From: a virus
Direction: 5' to 3' (one strand)
DNA: 64,000 bases
IMG/VR virus record: IMGVR_UViG_3300031703_000599
Coordinates: 1 to 64,000 of that record
The position numbers were made by a program, and so were the translations under genes. The first letter of the stretch is position 1. Each line of letters opens with the position of its first letter. Below are positions 34,584 through 41,365 of this stretch, one piece after another. A model generated the notes under the pieces. That model saw only the letters and a program-made list of their open reading frames with translations, was not told where the DNA came from and made no database searches.

Positions 34584-35324
34584 TTATTTTAGTCTACTGT
34601 TTTCATTGTTTATTAGTCTCCAAAATAAGTTGCTGATATTACTGTGTCCTTCTGGACCAGGATGATCGTTATCGAGTGCAAAAGGAAAAGCTCCATAAAA
34701 TTTGGACTGAGCAACGTCTACTATATTAATGTCATCTGTGTTAAGAAAAGCAGGAGTCCAATCATTGGGACGAGCGCCTGCAACTTCTCTGTACGATGGA
34801 CTTAATGAAAACCCAGATAACATATGGTAGCTGTTAACTCCGGCTGCCTTGCAAGCTAAATGTGCATAATGTATTCTAGTCCAGTTAGATACGTACATGT
34901 CATGTGGTTCTGCAATGGAATCATTATATATTTTTTCTAATTTAAGATTCTTGCCGTTGCTATTTTTAGTTCTGCCCTTTGATACATCATATGTTTTTTC
35001 AAACTCTTCACGTATCACACAATGGCGATCAAAGAACGACCATAAAAAAACTACAGTATCATTTGGTTTTATGTCAGGAAGTACATGCTGGAAACGCCAT
35101 AATATTTCTTTATTACTTGCGCCCGCTGTGCCGAAATTATAACAAGATTGATTAAGTTTATCAGCTAGAAGCGAAGGCCATGCTAGCTTGCTTGCTCCGC
35201 TTGTGTATGGATTGTAAGTAGGCACTACATAATGCGCTTCGTTAGTTGGGTCCCATACATCAGCTAGGCCGTACCCATATGTTTGACTGTCGCCAAATGC
35301 ATATAGATTACCTAAAATGATAAT
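34584..35324 (-). CDS. SGNH/GDSL-type hydrolase without a standard start codon
   Basis: Read to 35324 the product is about 246 residues. It contains block I (LYAFGDSQTYGYGL), block II (NFGTAGASNKEI), a VVFLWS strand and block V (DNDHPGPEGHSN). The first GTG (35225) would remove the GDS block, so translation should start upstream. The only codons left before the in-frame stop at 35325 are ATT, ATC and ATT (35316-35324). Coupling to the overlapping gene 35312-35461 could help initiation. Confidence 0.7.
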   Translation of the reverse strand: MIILGNLYAFGDSQTYGYGLADVWDPTNEAHYVVPTYNPYTSGASKLAWPSLLADKLNQSCYNFGTAGASNKEILWRFQHVLPDIKPNDTVVFLWSFFDRHCVIREEFEKTYDVSKGRTKNSNGKNLKLEKIYNDSIAEPHDMYVSNWTRIHYAHLACKAAGVNSYHMLSGFSLSPSYREVAGARPNDWTPAFLNTDDINIVDVAQSKFYGAFPFALDNDHPGPEGHSNISNLFWRLINNENSRLK

Positions 35325-35461
35325 TTATCCAATTCTCCACGGCGACTTAATTCATCTTCAATTGCTAATTCGTCACCTGGGTATGCGTTTGCGAGAATTG
35401 CATTCCACATATCAACTAATACTGATGTTTTTATTTCCACTAAAGGCTTTAATTCTGTCAT
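35312..35461 (-). CDS. hypothetical protein, 49 aa
   Basis: MTELKPLVEIKTSVLVDMWN opens a soluble acidic protein ending in GELDKLSF. It starts behind GGAGTGCAAA. It overlaps the start of the SGNH gene by 13 bases, so the two are probably coupled. Confidence 0.6.
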   Translation of the reverse strand: MTELKPLVEIKTSVLVDMWNAILANAYPGDELAIEDELSRRGELDKLSF

Positions 35462-35494
35462 TTTGCACTCCGATTGTTTAACGTACTAGTATTA

Positions 35495-35523
35495 ATAATA
35501 CAGTGAAACACGCAATCTGTCAA
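35495..35523 (-). promoter_or_regulatory. promoter for the 35461 gene and SGNH hydrolase
   Basis: Minus-strand TTGACA (35518-35523), 17-base spacer, TATTAT (35495-35500), 34 bases before the ATG at 35461. Confidence 0.8.
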
Positions 35524-35531
35524 GTTATAAA

Positions 35532-35693
35532 TTAAAAAAGATCTAGTGCAGATTTTGCGTTAACACGATCCTCAAACGCTTGGCTAGTAGACCCATTTTT
35601 TTGACAAGAGTCACATAGTTCTAGCGCATAGCCAGGTTCTTCGTCACTTGCAAACAGTTTATTGCATTGTTCACATTCATATACATAACTCAT
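35532..35693 (-). CDS. small zinc-ribbon protein, 53 aa
   Basis: MSYVYECEQCNKLFASDEEP and LCDSCQKNG provide two CxxC knuckles for one zinc. It starts in an ATGA overlap with the 35690 gene, another two-knuckle protein. Confidence 0.6.
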   Translation of the reverse strand: MSYVYECEQCNKLFASDEEPGYALELCDSCQKNGSTSQAFEDRVNAKSALDLF

Positions 35694-35893
35694 TTTGCTT
35701 TACTCTTATTAGTTGCGGCTTTGCCATTTGCATCATTGATTAATATCTGTTCCTTAGAAACAAACTCACGGTCGCATCTTGCGCACACCGAATATTCCAT
35801 TGGTACGTGTAATATAGTACCTTTATAATCTATATCAGTTACTTCGCTAAATTGTACGATGTTGTGAGACTTACAATATTTACATATAGCCAT
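35690..35893 (-). CDS. small zinc-ribbon protein, 67 aa
   Basis: MAICKYCKSHN and CARCDREFVSKE provide two CxxC knuckles, with a Lys-rich tail (NKSKAK). It resembles YgiT-type antitoxin zinc ribbons, but no toxin or HTH domain is present. Second of three adjacent zinc-ribbon genes. Confidence 0.65.
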   Translation of the reverse strand: MAICKYCKSHNIVQFSEVTDIDYKGTILHVPMEYSVCARCDREFVSKEQILINDANGKAATNKSKAK

Positions 35894-35894
35894 A

Positions 35895-36140
35895 TTAAAT
35901 ATCCTGTACTAATGTATTGTAACATTCAACACATACAGTTATCTCAACTATATTACCATACATATCTTCATTGTAAGGACAATTAACTGTCTCAACTGTA
36001 GCATCAATGGCGCTGCAATCTTCACAAGTTAAATGTGTTGCAGGTTTACTAAATGCAAGATCCCAATTGCTACTCACTTTTTCAGTGCTCACTAGCGCCT
36101 TGCGGCGTTGATCACCTTTACCACCATGCCATTGACTCAT
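35895..36140 (-). CDS. small zinc-ribbon protein, 81 aa
   Basis: After a basic N-terminus (WHGGKGDQRRKALV) come LTCEDCSAID, a CPYN position and VCVECYNTL. It may bind one zinc. The start of the protein (MSQWHGGKGDQRR) is reminiscent of small phage proteins of unknown function. Confidence 0.65.
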   Translation of the reverse strand: MSQWHGGKGDQRRKALVSTEKVSSNWDLAFSKPATHLTCEDCSAIDATVETVNCPYNEDMYGNIVEITVCVECYNTLVQDI

Positions 36141-36289
36141 TAAATTTCCTTACTTGGTTTTACTATCTTAACACAATCATATGCGTGTGCTACTGCATCC
36201 ATTGTTTCTGTTGCTCCAATAGCATATCCAACAGCGAATGTAATCGCTATTAGTGCTGACACTGTTACTACTATACTAAATCCACTCAT
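36140..36289 (-). CDS. small membrane protein, 49 aa
   Basis: MSGFSIVVTVSALIAITFAV forms one membrane helix; the tail holds one Cys. Its stop overlaps the next ATG by one base. Confidence 0.5.
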   Translation of the reverse strand: MSGFSIVVTVSALIAITFAVGYAIGATETMDAVAHAYDCVKIVKPSKEI

Positions 36290-36375
36290 AATGTGCTACT
36301 CTCGTATACGCATATTGCAACCATTGCAAGTGTGGCGTAAATTACTAATATTGCCCAAAGGTACCTATCAAACAT
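36286..36375 (-). CDS. very small membrane protein, 29 aa
   Basis: MFDRYLWAILVIYATLAMVA with a short polar end. It starts behind GGGAG and overlaps the next gene by four bases. Expression is plausible from the Shine-Dalgarno and coupling, but it is short. Confidence 0.4.
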   Translation of the reverse strand: MFDRYLWAILVIYATLAMVAICVYESSTL

Positions 36376-36419
36376 TATATTCTCCCAACATAGTCACTAC
36401 TTCAGTTGTGCCTTGTTTC

Positions 36420-37193
36420 TTATTTAGTGCTATTTATAATATTTGGTTCTACTTCAAAATATTTGTTCACTTCAAATTCATCGTTTAAATCATCTGGCGC
36501 ATAACCTCTTGGATTACACAACACTCGTGTTTGATCAACAACATAATCGCTACTGTTATGCATGTGACCATGAACCCAGAATGATGGCTTAAATGTCATC
36601 ATAAACGCGGTTCTATCGCTGTAATATGACGCATTCAATAGTTGCCCTTTGAAACATTCATGACTTGAATTCTCATGTGGCGCATGGTGAGTAATAACTA
36701 CATCACCTTCTTTCACATTGTTATTCATATATGCCATTGTTCTCATATGCTCGTATGCGGCATCAGTAGGTCTAAATTTACGAAAATCTGGACCCATACG
36801 GATATACTTGTGGTCACTCATCTTCTGGCTAGCATCCCACATTGCTAATGGTTGATTACCAGATGATTGATAATCAGTCCACAATGTAGCGCCGTGAAAC
36901 ACAACACCTTTGATCTTGCGCCACTCGTTCTGTAACACATGGACATTCTCATACACATCTTCTTTAATATGTTTTAATGTGTTTTCAATATGCCCACGAT
37001 AGAATTCATGGTTGCCTTGAATCAATATAACATCTTCATACCGCAATGCCATTTCGTTGACCCAATCAATTCGGTGCTTCACGTTAATGTCGCCAGCAAG
37101 AATCAATACATCTGCTTCAACAGTTGGTTCTTCAGTCATACGACCAAACTCCAAGTGTAGGTCAGACATGTATAGACACTTTACTTTGCTCAT
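36420..37193 (-). CDS. metallophosphoesterase
   Basis: 257 residues. All calcineurin-like motifs are present in order: MSDLHLE, LAGDIN, QGNHEFY, THHAPH and HGHMHNSS. These bind two metal ions for phosphoester hydrolysis. Substrate unknown; phage relatives include nucleases and 2',3'-cyclic phosphodiesterases. First gene behind its own promoter. Confidence 0.88.
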   Translation of the reverse strand: MSKVKCLYMSDLHLEFGRMTEEPTVEADVLILAGDINVKHRIDWVNEMALRYEDVILIQGNHEFYRGHIENTLKHIKEDVYENVHVLQNEWRKIKGVVFHGATLWTDYQSSGNQPLAMWDASQKMSDHKYIRMGPDFRKFRPTDAAYEHMRTMAYMNNNVKEGDVVITHHAPHENSSHECFKGQLLNASYYSDRTAFMMTFKPSFWVHGHMHNSSDYVVDQTRVLCNPRGYAPDDLNDEFEVNKYFEVEPNIINSTK

Positions 37194-37226
37194 TTAATTC
37201 TCTTCTATATATTAATCTATACCTAT

Positions 37227-37255
37227 ATTATATCACAAATATAGACATTTGTACA
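37227..37255 (-). promoter_or_regulatory. promoter for the metallophosphoesterase
   Basis: Minus-strand TGTACA (37250-37255) preceded by AAAGG, 17-base spacer, TATAAT (37227-37232). A weaker -35 than the TTGACA copies. Confidence 0.7.
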
Positions 37256-37261
37256 CCTTTA

Positions 37262-37657
37262 TTAATCTTTTATTACAATTAATTGAGGGCACATCTTATC
37301 TTTCATAGAACTTAATTTAACACTAAGAATAGACGGACTCTTTGATTCTTTCTCAACTTTAATCATCTTAGCAGACTCTTTGCGACCTGGCATACCATTA
37401 CGCAACACATCATTAACGATCAGTGCGAATGGTATTAATAATATCATCTGTGGTTCATTTGCCATAACGACTACAACTGAGAGCGGCAATACAATTACTG
37501 CGGACAATACACACGCGGTGAAAATTGTTATAATCATCGCAGATAGTGTGAAATAACGCCAGTAGGTACAAAAGTCTCTCTCAAACTGACTGTGACTGAA
37601 CCATTGATTTATAAAACGATAATGCCATGCTGATTCACTTACTTCATATGTGTTCAT
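37262..37657 (-). CDS. membrane protein, two or three segments
   Basis: 131 residues. Hydrophobic stretches MIITIFTACVLSAVIVLPLS and ILLIPFALIV with a basic C-terminal tail (KMIKVEKESKSP). No family recognised. ATGA overlap with the upstream gene. Confidence 0.6.
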   Translation of the reverse strand: MNTYEVSESAWHYRFINQWFSHSQFERDFCTYWRYFTLSAMIITIFTACVLSAVIVLPLSVVVVMANEPQMILLIPFALIVNDVLRNGMPGRKESAKMIKVEKESKSPSILSVKLSSMKDKMCPQLIVIKD

Positions 37658-37896
37658 TTGTCTGCTCCCAGTGTAGTATATGTACTAGTGACAACAAATT
37701 GTTTTGCATTGTATTCATCTAGTGCTTCTTGGTATGTATCATACACCCCTGTGAGATCAGCATCAACGTTATCTGGATTATACCACCATAATACACCAAA
37801 CAGGCGCTTCTGTAGTACGTGCTTAGATTGTTTAACACCATATGAATTCACACCATATGTAACACTTTTAATACGCCAGTTAGTCAAACAGATCAC
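37654..37896 (-). CDS. hypothetical protein
   Basis: 80 residues, soluble, with aromatic beta-strand pattern (RLFGVLWWYNPD) and a DTYQEALDEYNAKQF helix. Unrecognised. Overlaps both neighbours. Confidence 0.6.
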   Translation of the reverse strand: MICLTNWRIKSVTYGVNSYGVKQSKHVLQKRLFGVLWWYNPDNVDADLTGVYDTYQEALDEYNAKQFVVTSTYTTLGADK

Positions 37897-38107
37897 CTAA
37901 ATCCTTGCTGTCTTTGCTAAGTGCAATAGATGCGCCTGTAATCATTCCGTCTAATAGAGTTGTTGTTACAATAACAGCGAGTGCAACTAATAACCCTGTT
38001 GCCTGTAATATTGTATAACCACCTGTAGCAGAAACAACGACTACAATTGCCATTGTCCCAACGCTTGTTATTGCAGTCAATATACGTGTTATAGTTTTGT
38101 TTTGCAT
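37880..38107 (-). CDS. small membrane protein with two helices
   Basis: 75 residues. Helix 1 around AITSVGTMAIVVVVSATGGY and helix 2 around LLVALAVIVTTTLLDG, with an acidic end (SKDSKDLGDLFD). A small holin-like layout is possible but not supported by context. Confidence 0.55.
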   Translation of the reverse strand: MQNKTITRILTAITSVGTMAIVVVVSATGGYTILQATGLLVALAVIVTTTLLDGMITGASIALSKDSKDLGDLFD

Positions 38108-38125
38108 ATCAGTTCCTCTTGTTAA

Positions 38126-38341
38126 TTACTTGTTGTACTGCAATTTAGCAAATTGCAGCAAGGCCGTTAGCTCATCTATTTTTTCTTGTTGTTCATTAAC
38201 GTCAAATTTTAGTTCTTCAATTAATGCAAAGTGATCATCAAATTTGACCCATTCGCCATTACGGCGAGATTCCAAGCTCGCGCCGCTTCCGCTTTTACTG
38301 CGATATACAACCATGTCCCATCGTTCTATGTCATTGCTCAT
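38126..38341 (-). CDS. hypothetical protein
   Basis: 71 residues. The C-terminal half (ALIEELKFDVNEQQEKIDEL) is likely coiled coil. Four-base overlap with the next gene. Confidence 0.6.
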   Translation of the reverse strand: MSNDIERWDMVVYRSKSGSGASLESRRNGEWVKFDDHFALIEELKFDVNEQQEKIDELTALLQFAKLQYNK

Positions 38342-38565
38342 AATATATTTTCTCGTCTTAATACCTTAGATGCGTTCTCCATGAATACCGGAGTTAGCGT
38401 TGTGCCATCGAAGTTAATGCAATCATTTAATAAATCATTTAATGCATCACGGAATATAACGACTTCATCTTGTAAGTCATAAACTCTTTGGTCAGTCCAA
38501 TCTGCACCGCATCCGCATTCGCATTCCCCATACGCAGCACAAGTACAATCCATTCCATTACTCAT
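38338..38565 (-). CDS. hypothetical Cys-rich protein
   Basis: 75 residues from the ATG at 38565 (MSNGMDCTCAAYGECECGCG); the frame is open to 38655 but that would overlap the next gene more. Six Cys in the first 20 residues suggest metal binding, followed by a helical tail. Unrecognised. Confidence 0.6.
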   Translation of the reverse strand: MSNGMDCTCAAYGECECGCGADWTDQRVYDLQDEVVIFRDALNDLLNDCINFDGTTLTPVFMENASKVLRRENIL

Positions 38566-38875
38566 CTGTCTTACCTTTGTGCTTAGGTTTAGTAACCTTC
38601 TTTTTGTTAGGCACAACTTGCGATTTGAACTGAGGCGATCGCAATGCGTGTGCAACTGGGTCTCTACTCTTAGGCACTTTAATATTCTTAGGCATTTTCT
38701 TTGCTTCTTTCTTTAATGGATAAAAGTTTAAACTACCAAATAATAACGTATATCTGCCTTGGTCAGTGACTAATTCGTGTCCGTTAAATGTCTTAACTTT
38801 TTCAGACCCTGTGCGTACTAAATGGTCTCGTAAGTCCACTAAGTTATTCCAGTTTTTAGTTCTATGCTTTGTCAT
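38558..38875 (-). CDS. hypothetical basic protein
   Basis: 105 residues, very Lys-rich in its C-terminal half (VPNKKKVTKPKHKGK), so it may bind nucleic acid. Unrecognised. Confidence 0.6.
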   Translation of the reverse strand: MTKHRTKNWNNLVDLRDHLVRTGSEKVKTFNGHELVTDQGRYTLLFGSLNFYPLKKEAKKMPKNIKVPKSRDPVAHALRSPQFKSQVVPNKKKVTKPKHKGKTDE

Positions 38876-38876
38876 G

Positions 38877-39020
38877 TTATGCAGCTTTAACCAGTGTTAG
38901 TGTTGGTGCGCATACTATACGAGCACCATATAATCGTACTTGCATTTCAGCGTATCCACGTATGTAGAAGCTTTGTTGCGTACCATCTAGGTAAACAACT
39001 GTGTACTTTGTATCAGTCAT
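38877..39020 (-). CDS. hypothetical protein, 47 aa
   Basis: MTDTKYTVVYLDGTQQSFYI opens a beta-rich small protein. Its ATG overlaps the stop of the next gene by one base. Unrecognised. Confidence 0.5.
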   Translation of the reverse strand: MTDTKYTVVYLDGTQQSFYIRGYAEMQVRLYGARIVCAPTLTLVKAA

Positions 39021-39160
39021 TACATTTGGCCTTTGCGCATGTAGATTACGCCTTTAACTACACATGGGATTAATAGTGCAACCAATAACATATCAAACGC
39101 ATGAGTAGCTTCTACTAAACGTGTAACTGGTAAAACGGTAAACTCTAAAAAGTCTTTCAT
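39020..39160 (-). CDS. small membrane protein, 46 aa
   Basis: MKDFLEFTVLPVTRLVEATH then a hydrophobic helix AFDMLLVALLIPCVV. First gene behind the promoter at 39198. Confidence 0.5.
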   Translation of the reverse strand: MKDFLEFTVLPVTRLVEATHAFDMLLVALLIPCVVKGVIYMRKGQM

Positions 39161-39197
39161 ATGCTTCGCCTTGTGTACTTAATTAACTTATACTACT

Positions 39198-39226
39198 ATT
39201 ATAACAAATACTTCAGGTGATGTCTA
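39198..39226 (-). promoter_or_regulatory. promoter, family member
   Basis: Minus-strand TAGACA (39221-39226) preceded by AAAGG, 17-base spacer, TATAAT (39198-39203), then AGTAGTATAAGTTAATTAAG, identical to the downstream box of the early promoters. Confidence 0.85.
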
Positions 39227-39278
39227 CCTTTATTGCAAAATAAATTTAAATAAATACAATTAACATACGGAGGAAATC

Positions 39279-39896
39279 ATGAAGTTTTTAAAATCAATCA
39301 AATCAAAATTTGTGCTGTGGCTAATGTCAACTACATTGTACAAGTATCTATTATTTCACGTTATACCTTATATAAGATTCACAACATATTACACATCCAT
39401 GCGAGGCAGAACGTATCACAAATTATACAAGGCAGTTAAGCCAGGACATATCCTATTAACAAACGATAGTAAAAAACTAACAACTCTTTTAATAGGCGGC
39501 GAGTTTTCACACGCTGCATATGTAGTATCAAAGGATGGAGATTGGGAAGTATCAGAAATGACCCACAACAATTACACTAAAAGTACTGTTGCAGATTTGT
39601 GCTTTGAGGCTGATCGCGTTGTTGTGCTTGAATGTACTACATTTGATGCAGCATACACTAAGAAGACTATTGCTAAGTGCAAGTCGTTTGAAGGTGTTGC
39701 ATATGATGTTCAATTTGAATTGGGATTGGAAGCATTGTCATGTGCAGAAATGGTATACGAAGCAGATTTTGAAAGGCGCTTAGATGTAAACCTAGAAGAC
39801 GTTATAGGAATAGGCCAATTGTATATTTCACCAACTGGCCTATATAATTCCAAGAATGTCAAAGTGATATTTGACACAGCTAATGTTAGCAACTAA
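39279..39896 (+). CDS. YiiX/NlpC-P60-like permuted papain-fold protein
   Basis: 205 residues. An N-terminal hydrophobic, basic stretch (about 1-45) precedes VKPGHILLTNDSKK, LIGGEFSHAAYVV (catalytic-type His) and ALSCAEMVYEAD (Cys). A His before a Cys is the order of circularly permuted NlpC/P60 proteins such as YiiX. Relatives act on peptidoglycan or acyl/lipid amides. The N-terminus may attach it to a membrane. It starts behind GGAGG on the plus strand, isolated between minus-strand units, and faces the RNA cluster. Confidence 0.75.
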   Translation: MKFLKSIKSKFVLWLMSTTLYKYLLFHVIPYIRFTTYYTSMRGRTYHKLYKAVKPGHILLTNDSKKLTTLLIGGEFSHAAYVVSKDGDWEVSEMTHNNYTKSTVADLCFEADRVVVLECTTFDAAYTKKTIAKCKSFEGVAYDVQFELGLEALSCAEMVYEADFERRLDVNLEDVIGIGQLYISPTGLYNSKNVKVIFDTANVSN

Positions 39897-39906
39897 CATA
39901 GTGAAT

Positions 39907-39978
39907 TTATCTCGATAGGAGTTGAACCTATGTACACAAGCCATACCCTGTGATCTAGCACTATATTGCTACGAGATA
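39907..39978 (-). tRNA. tRNA-like element, abnormal anticodon arm
   Basis: 72 bases. A perfect 7-bp acceptor (TATCTCG/CGAGATA) and a good T arm (ATAGG TTCAACT CCTAT). The D arm is short (GCA/TGC). The anticodon arm CACAG/CTTGTG carries a bulge and its loop GGTATGG lacks the usual T33, so no identity can be given. It may be a decayed tRNA. Confidence 0.5.
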
Positions 39979-39985
39979 AAACTGG

Positions 39986-40057
39986 AGCGGGTGGACGGAA
40001 TCGAACCGACATCTAAAGGTTGGAAACCTCCAGTAATAACCATTATACTACACCCGC
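39986..40057 (-). tRNA. tRNA-Gly (TCC)
   Basis: 72 bases. Acceptor GCGGGTG/CACCCGC, D arm with AATGGTTA loop, anticodon stem GGAGG/CCTTT (two wobble pairs), loop TTTCCAA giving anticodon TCC, T loop TTCGATT. CCA is not encoded. Confidence 0.9.
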
Positions 40058-40065
40058 AAAACTAA

Positions 40066-40166
40066 TTTGACCCTTAACAGTTGCTCCATCTGAGAAGATG
40101 TTTTATCGGTTCTACCAGCAACTTAATATTAAGTGAGTTGTCTCGGTTACTCTCACAAGGGTCAAA
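40066..40166. ncRNA. multi-stem RNA with 10-bp closing helix
   Basis: TTTGACCCTT (40066-40075) pairs perfectly with AAGGGTCAAA (40157-40166). Inside are GTGAG/CTCAC, GTTGCT/AGCAAC and, nested, CATCT GAGA AGATG as read on the plus strand (a GNRA-type tetraloop on that strand). No T arm or anticodon arm is visible. Strand is uncertain; neighbours are on the minus strand. Confidence 0.5.
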
Positions 40167-40172
40167 ACTTTG

Positions 40173-40244
40173 GTGTTCGATGAAGATTTAATTCTCCGTT
40201 TCTGACTTATCAGTGTCAGCGTTCTCTCTTGAACTATTCGAACA
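40173..40244 (-). tRNA. tRNA-like cloverleaf, possible Ile (GAT)
   Basis: 72 bases. Acceptor TGTTCGA/TCGAACA, D arm GTTC/GAAC with a 6-base loop without GG, anticodon stem CTGAC/GTCAG, loop ACTGATAA (the CTGATAA of Ile-GAT plus one extra A), T stem GGAGA/TCTTC with loop ATTAAA instead of TTCRA. All four helices form, but the tertiary-contact bases are missing. Confidence 0.5.
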
Positions 40245-40251
40245 AAACTAA

Positions 40252-40355
40252 TTATCTCGGTAGGATTCTAACCTACATGCATGAAAACATCATCAGCGTA
40301 GCCCGGTCAATGGGGTGGCTGGATTTCACTGCTTTAACCTTTAAGCAACGAGATA
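40252..40355 (-). tRNA. tRNA-like element with about 32-base insertion
   Basis: 104 bases, exactly 32 longer than the neighbouring 72-base elements. Acceptor TATCTCG/CGAGATA (same as at 39907), D arm GCTT AAAGGTTA AAGC with GG, T arm GTAGG TTAGAAT CCTAC. A stem GTGAA/TTCAT can be the anticodon stem, but its loop holds 39 bases rather than 7. If the first six loop bases are exon, the anticodon would be CCA (Trp). Confidence 0.5.
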
Positions 40356-40358
40356 AAC

Positions 40359-40444
40359 TGGCGGAAAACTAAGGAATCGAACCTTAACCCTTTCGAGTCC
40401 ACGCGGTTAGCAACCGGCCCTAGATCCAATCTAGATAATCTTCC
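40359..40444 (-). tRNA. tRNA-Ser (GCT)
   Basis: 86 bases including an encoded CCA (complement of TGG at 40359-40361). Acceptor GGAAGAT/GTTTTCC with wobble pairs, D stem CTAG/CTAG, loop TTGCTAA giving GCT, a long class II variable arm, T arm TAAGG TTCGATT CCTTA. The outer two anticodon-stem pairs are mismatched. Confidence 0.78.
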
Positions 40445-40662
40445 AAACGTGGTCCCGCACCGCCCTTTCAAAGCGACTTAACTATGACAGGTTTACTAGG
40501 TTTATACTAACGATCAACTGGTTAGGAATACGCTTCATATCATTGGGCGATTCTGATCTGTGTTCATTGAGCGACCAAGCACAACTACTAACTTCACTAT
40601 CTACCCATCCCTAGCATTTACCAGAGAGATCATACTCAAGTGGTCATGCGAGTTAAAAATGG
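40445..40662. other. intergenic stretch, partly structured
   Basis: 218 bases between tRNA-Ser and tRNA-Asn with no convincing ORF. On the minus strand GAAGCG can pair with CGCTTT around a CTAAC/GTTAG hairpin, but I see no tRNA features. It may hold another RNA or be spacer. Confidence 0.3.
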
Positions 40663-40735
40663 CTCCTGAAGTTGGGCTCGAACCAACGACAAATAGATTA
40701 ACAGTCTACTACTCTACCAACTGAGCTATTCAGGA
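40663..40735 (-). tRNA. tRNA-Asn (GTT)
   Basis: 73 bases, fully canonical: acceptor TCCTGAA/TTCAGGA, D arm GCTC/GAGT with GTTGGTA loop, anticodon loop CTGTTAA, T arm GTTGG TTCGAGC CCAAC. CCA not encoded. Confidence 0.93.
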
Positions 40736-40754
40736 ATTAAACTTCACTTTCAAC

Positions 40755-40884
40755 TATGCTGGGTAGTATAGTCTACTTACAAACGTGACTAACCATTTGC
40801 ATTGGTAGACTAGGGACTATGTAATGTCCTAAAGCATTCAACGAGTGTCACTCGCTTACTGGCTTAAGGAATCGTCCCAGCATA
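40755..40884. ncRNA. 130-base multi-branched RNA
   Basis: Closed by TATGCTGGG (40755-40763) and CCCAGCATA (40876-40884), 9 bp perfect. Inner helices include AGTCTAC/GTAGACT, GGAC/GTCC and CGAGT/ACTCG. It has no ORF and no tRNA T arm. It lies between tRNA-Asn and the 40914 gene. Strand uncertain. Confidence 0.45.
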
Positions 40885-40913
40885 TGTGAAAATAAAGTTT
40901 TACGATAAGGGTG

Positions 40914-41102
40914 TTAAGCCTTAAAGTTGTACTCTGTATAAAGGATATCTAAGATATCGTCTATAGTATCTCTATCTGTTGCTAAAATGTTTTGAGGAGT
41001 TGCGTTGATAACTTCCTTAATAGCAGCAATTTGTGTATAACGATCTGCGTCTTGTGATGTAGTTTGCGAAACAGTTTTAGCGAATTGCGATAGAGTATAC
41101 AT
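40914..41102 (-). CDS. hypothetical protein
   Basis: 62 residues, soluble and helical (MYTLSQFAKTVSQTTSQDAD). Unrecognised. It has its own promoter at 41138 and precedes the RNA cluster, so the RNAs may be read from the same transcript. Confidence 0.6.
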   Translation of the reverse strand: MYTLSQFAKTVSQTTSQDADRYTQIAAIKEVINATPQNILATDRDTIDDILDILYTEYNFKA

Positions 41103-41137
41103 TTTGTACTTCTTTCTCTTAATTAATTTATATAACT

Positions 41138-41166
41138 AGTATAACATCTTGCTATTCGAAAGTACA
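41138..41166 (-). promoter_or_regulatory. promoter upstream of 40914 and the RNA cluster
   Basis: Minus-strand TGTACT (41161-41166) preceded by AAAGG, 17-base spacer, TATACT (41138-41143), then TATAAATTAATTAAG like the family box. Confidence 0.75.
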
Positions 41167-41179
41167 CCTTTATTTTATT

Positions 41180-41365
41180 TTATTTTAAAACTTCTTGGTC
41201 AATTTCTAGTGGCCAATCAAACCACAATCCACAATCCGTACAGTACTTAATAAACTGTGAACGGATAAGTCCTAAATGAACTCCTCCGCATTGTGGGCAG
41301 TGCTTAGTGCTTACTGGGTCTTTACGACGAACAGGCAAGCTTTGTAAGAAAGTAGGATTAAGCAT
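41180..41365 (-). CDS. zinc-ribbon protein
   Basis: 61 residues from the ATG at 41365; 41401 is a possible longer start. HCPQCGGVHLGL and YCTDCGLWFDW form a classical four-Cys ribbon. Unknown role. Confidence 0.6.
   Translation of the reverse strand: MLNPTFLQSLPVRRKDPVSTKHCPQCGGVHLGLIRSQFIKYCTDCGLWFDWPLEIDQEVLK

Noticed and set aside
35532-36140. Toxin-antitoxin locus suggested by YgiT-like zinc ribbons
   Set aside because: No adjacent toxin fold and no HTH domain; the three small ribbon proteins are more likely independent phage genes.
39808-39851. Strong hairpin (TAGGCCA...TGGCCTA) near the end of the 39279 gene
   Set aside because: It lies inside coding sequence, is not followed by a T-run, and the arms encode normal protein. 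Not called a terminator.
40252-40330. Hammerhead-ribozyme-like CTGATGA string on the minus strand
   Set aside because: The core CTGATGA is present, but no GAAA partner or flanking stem II/III in the right order was found, so a ribozyme is not supported.
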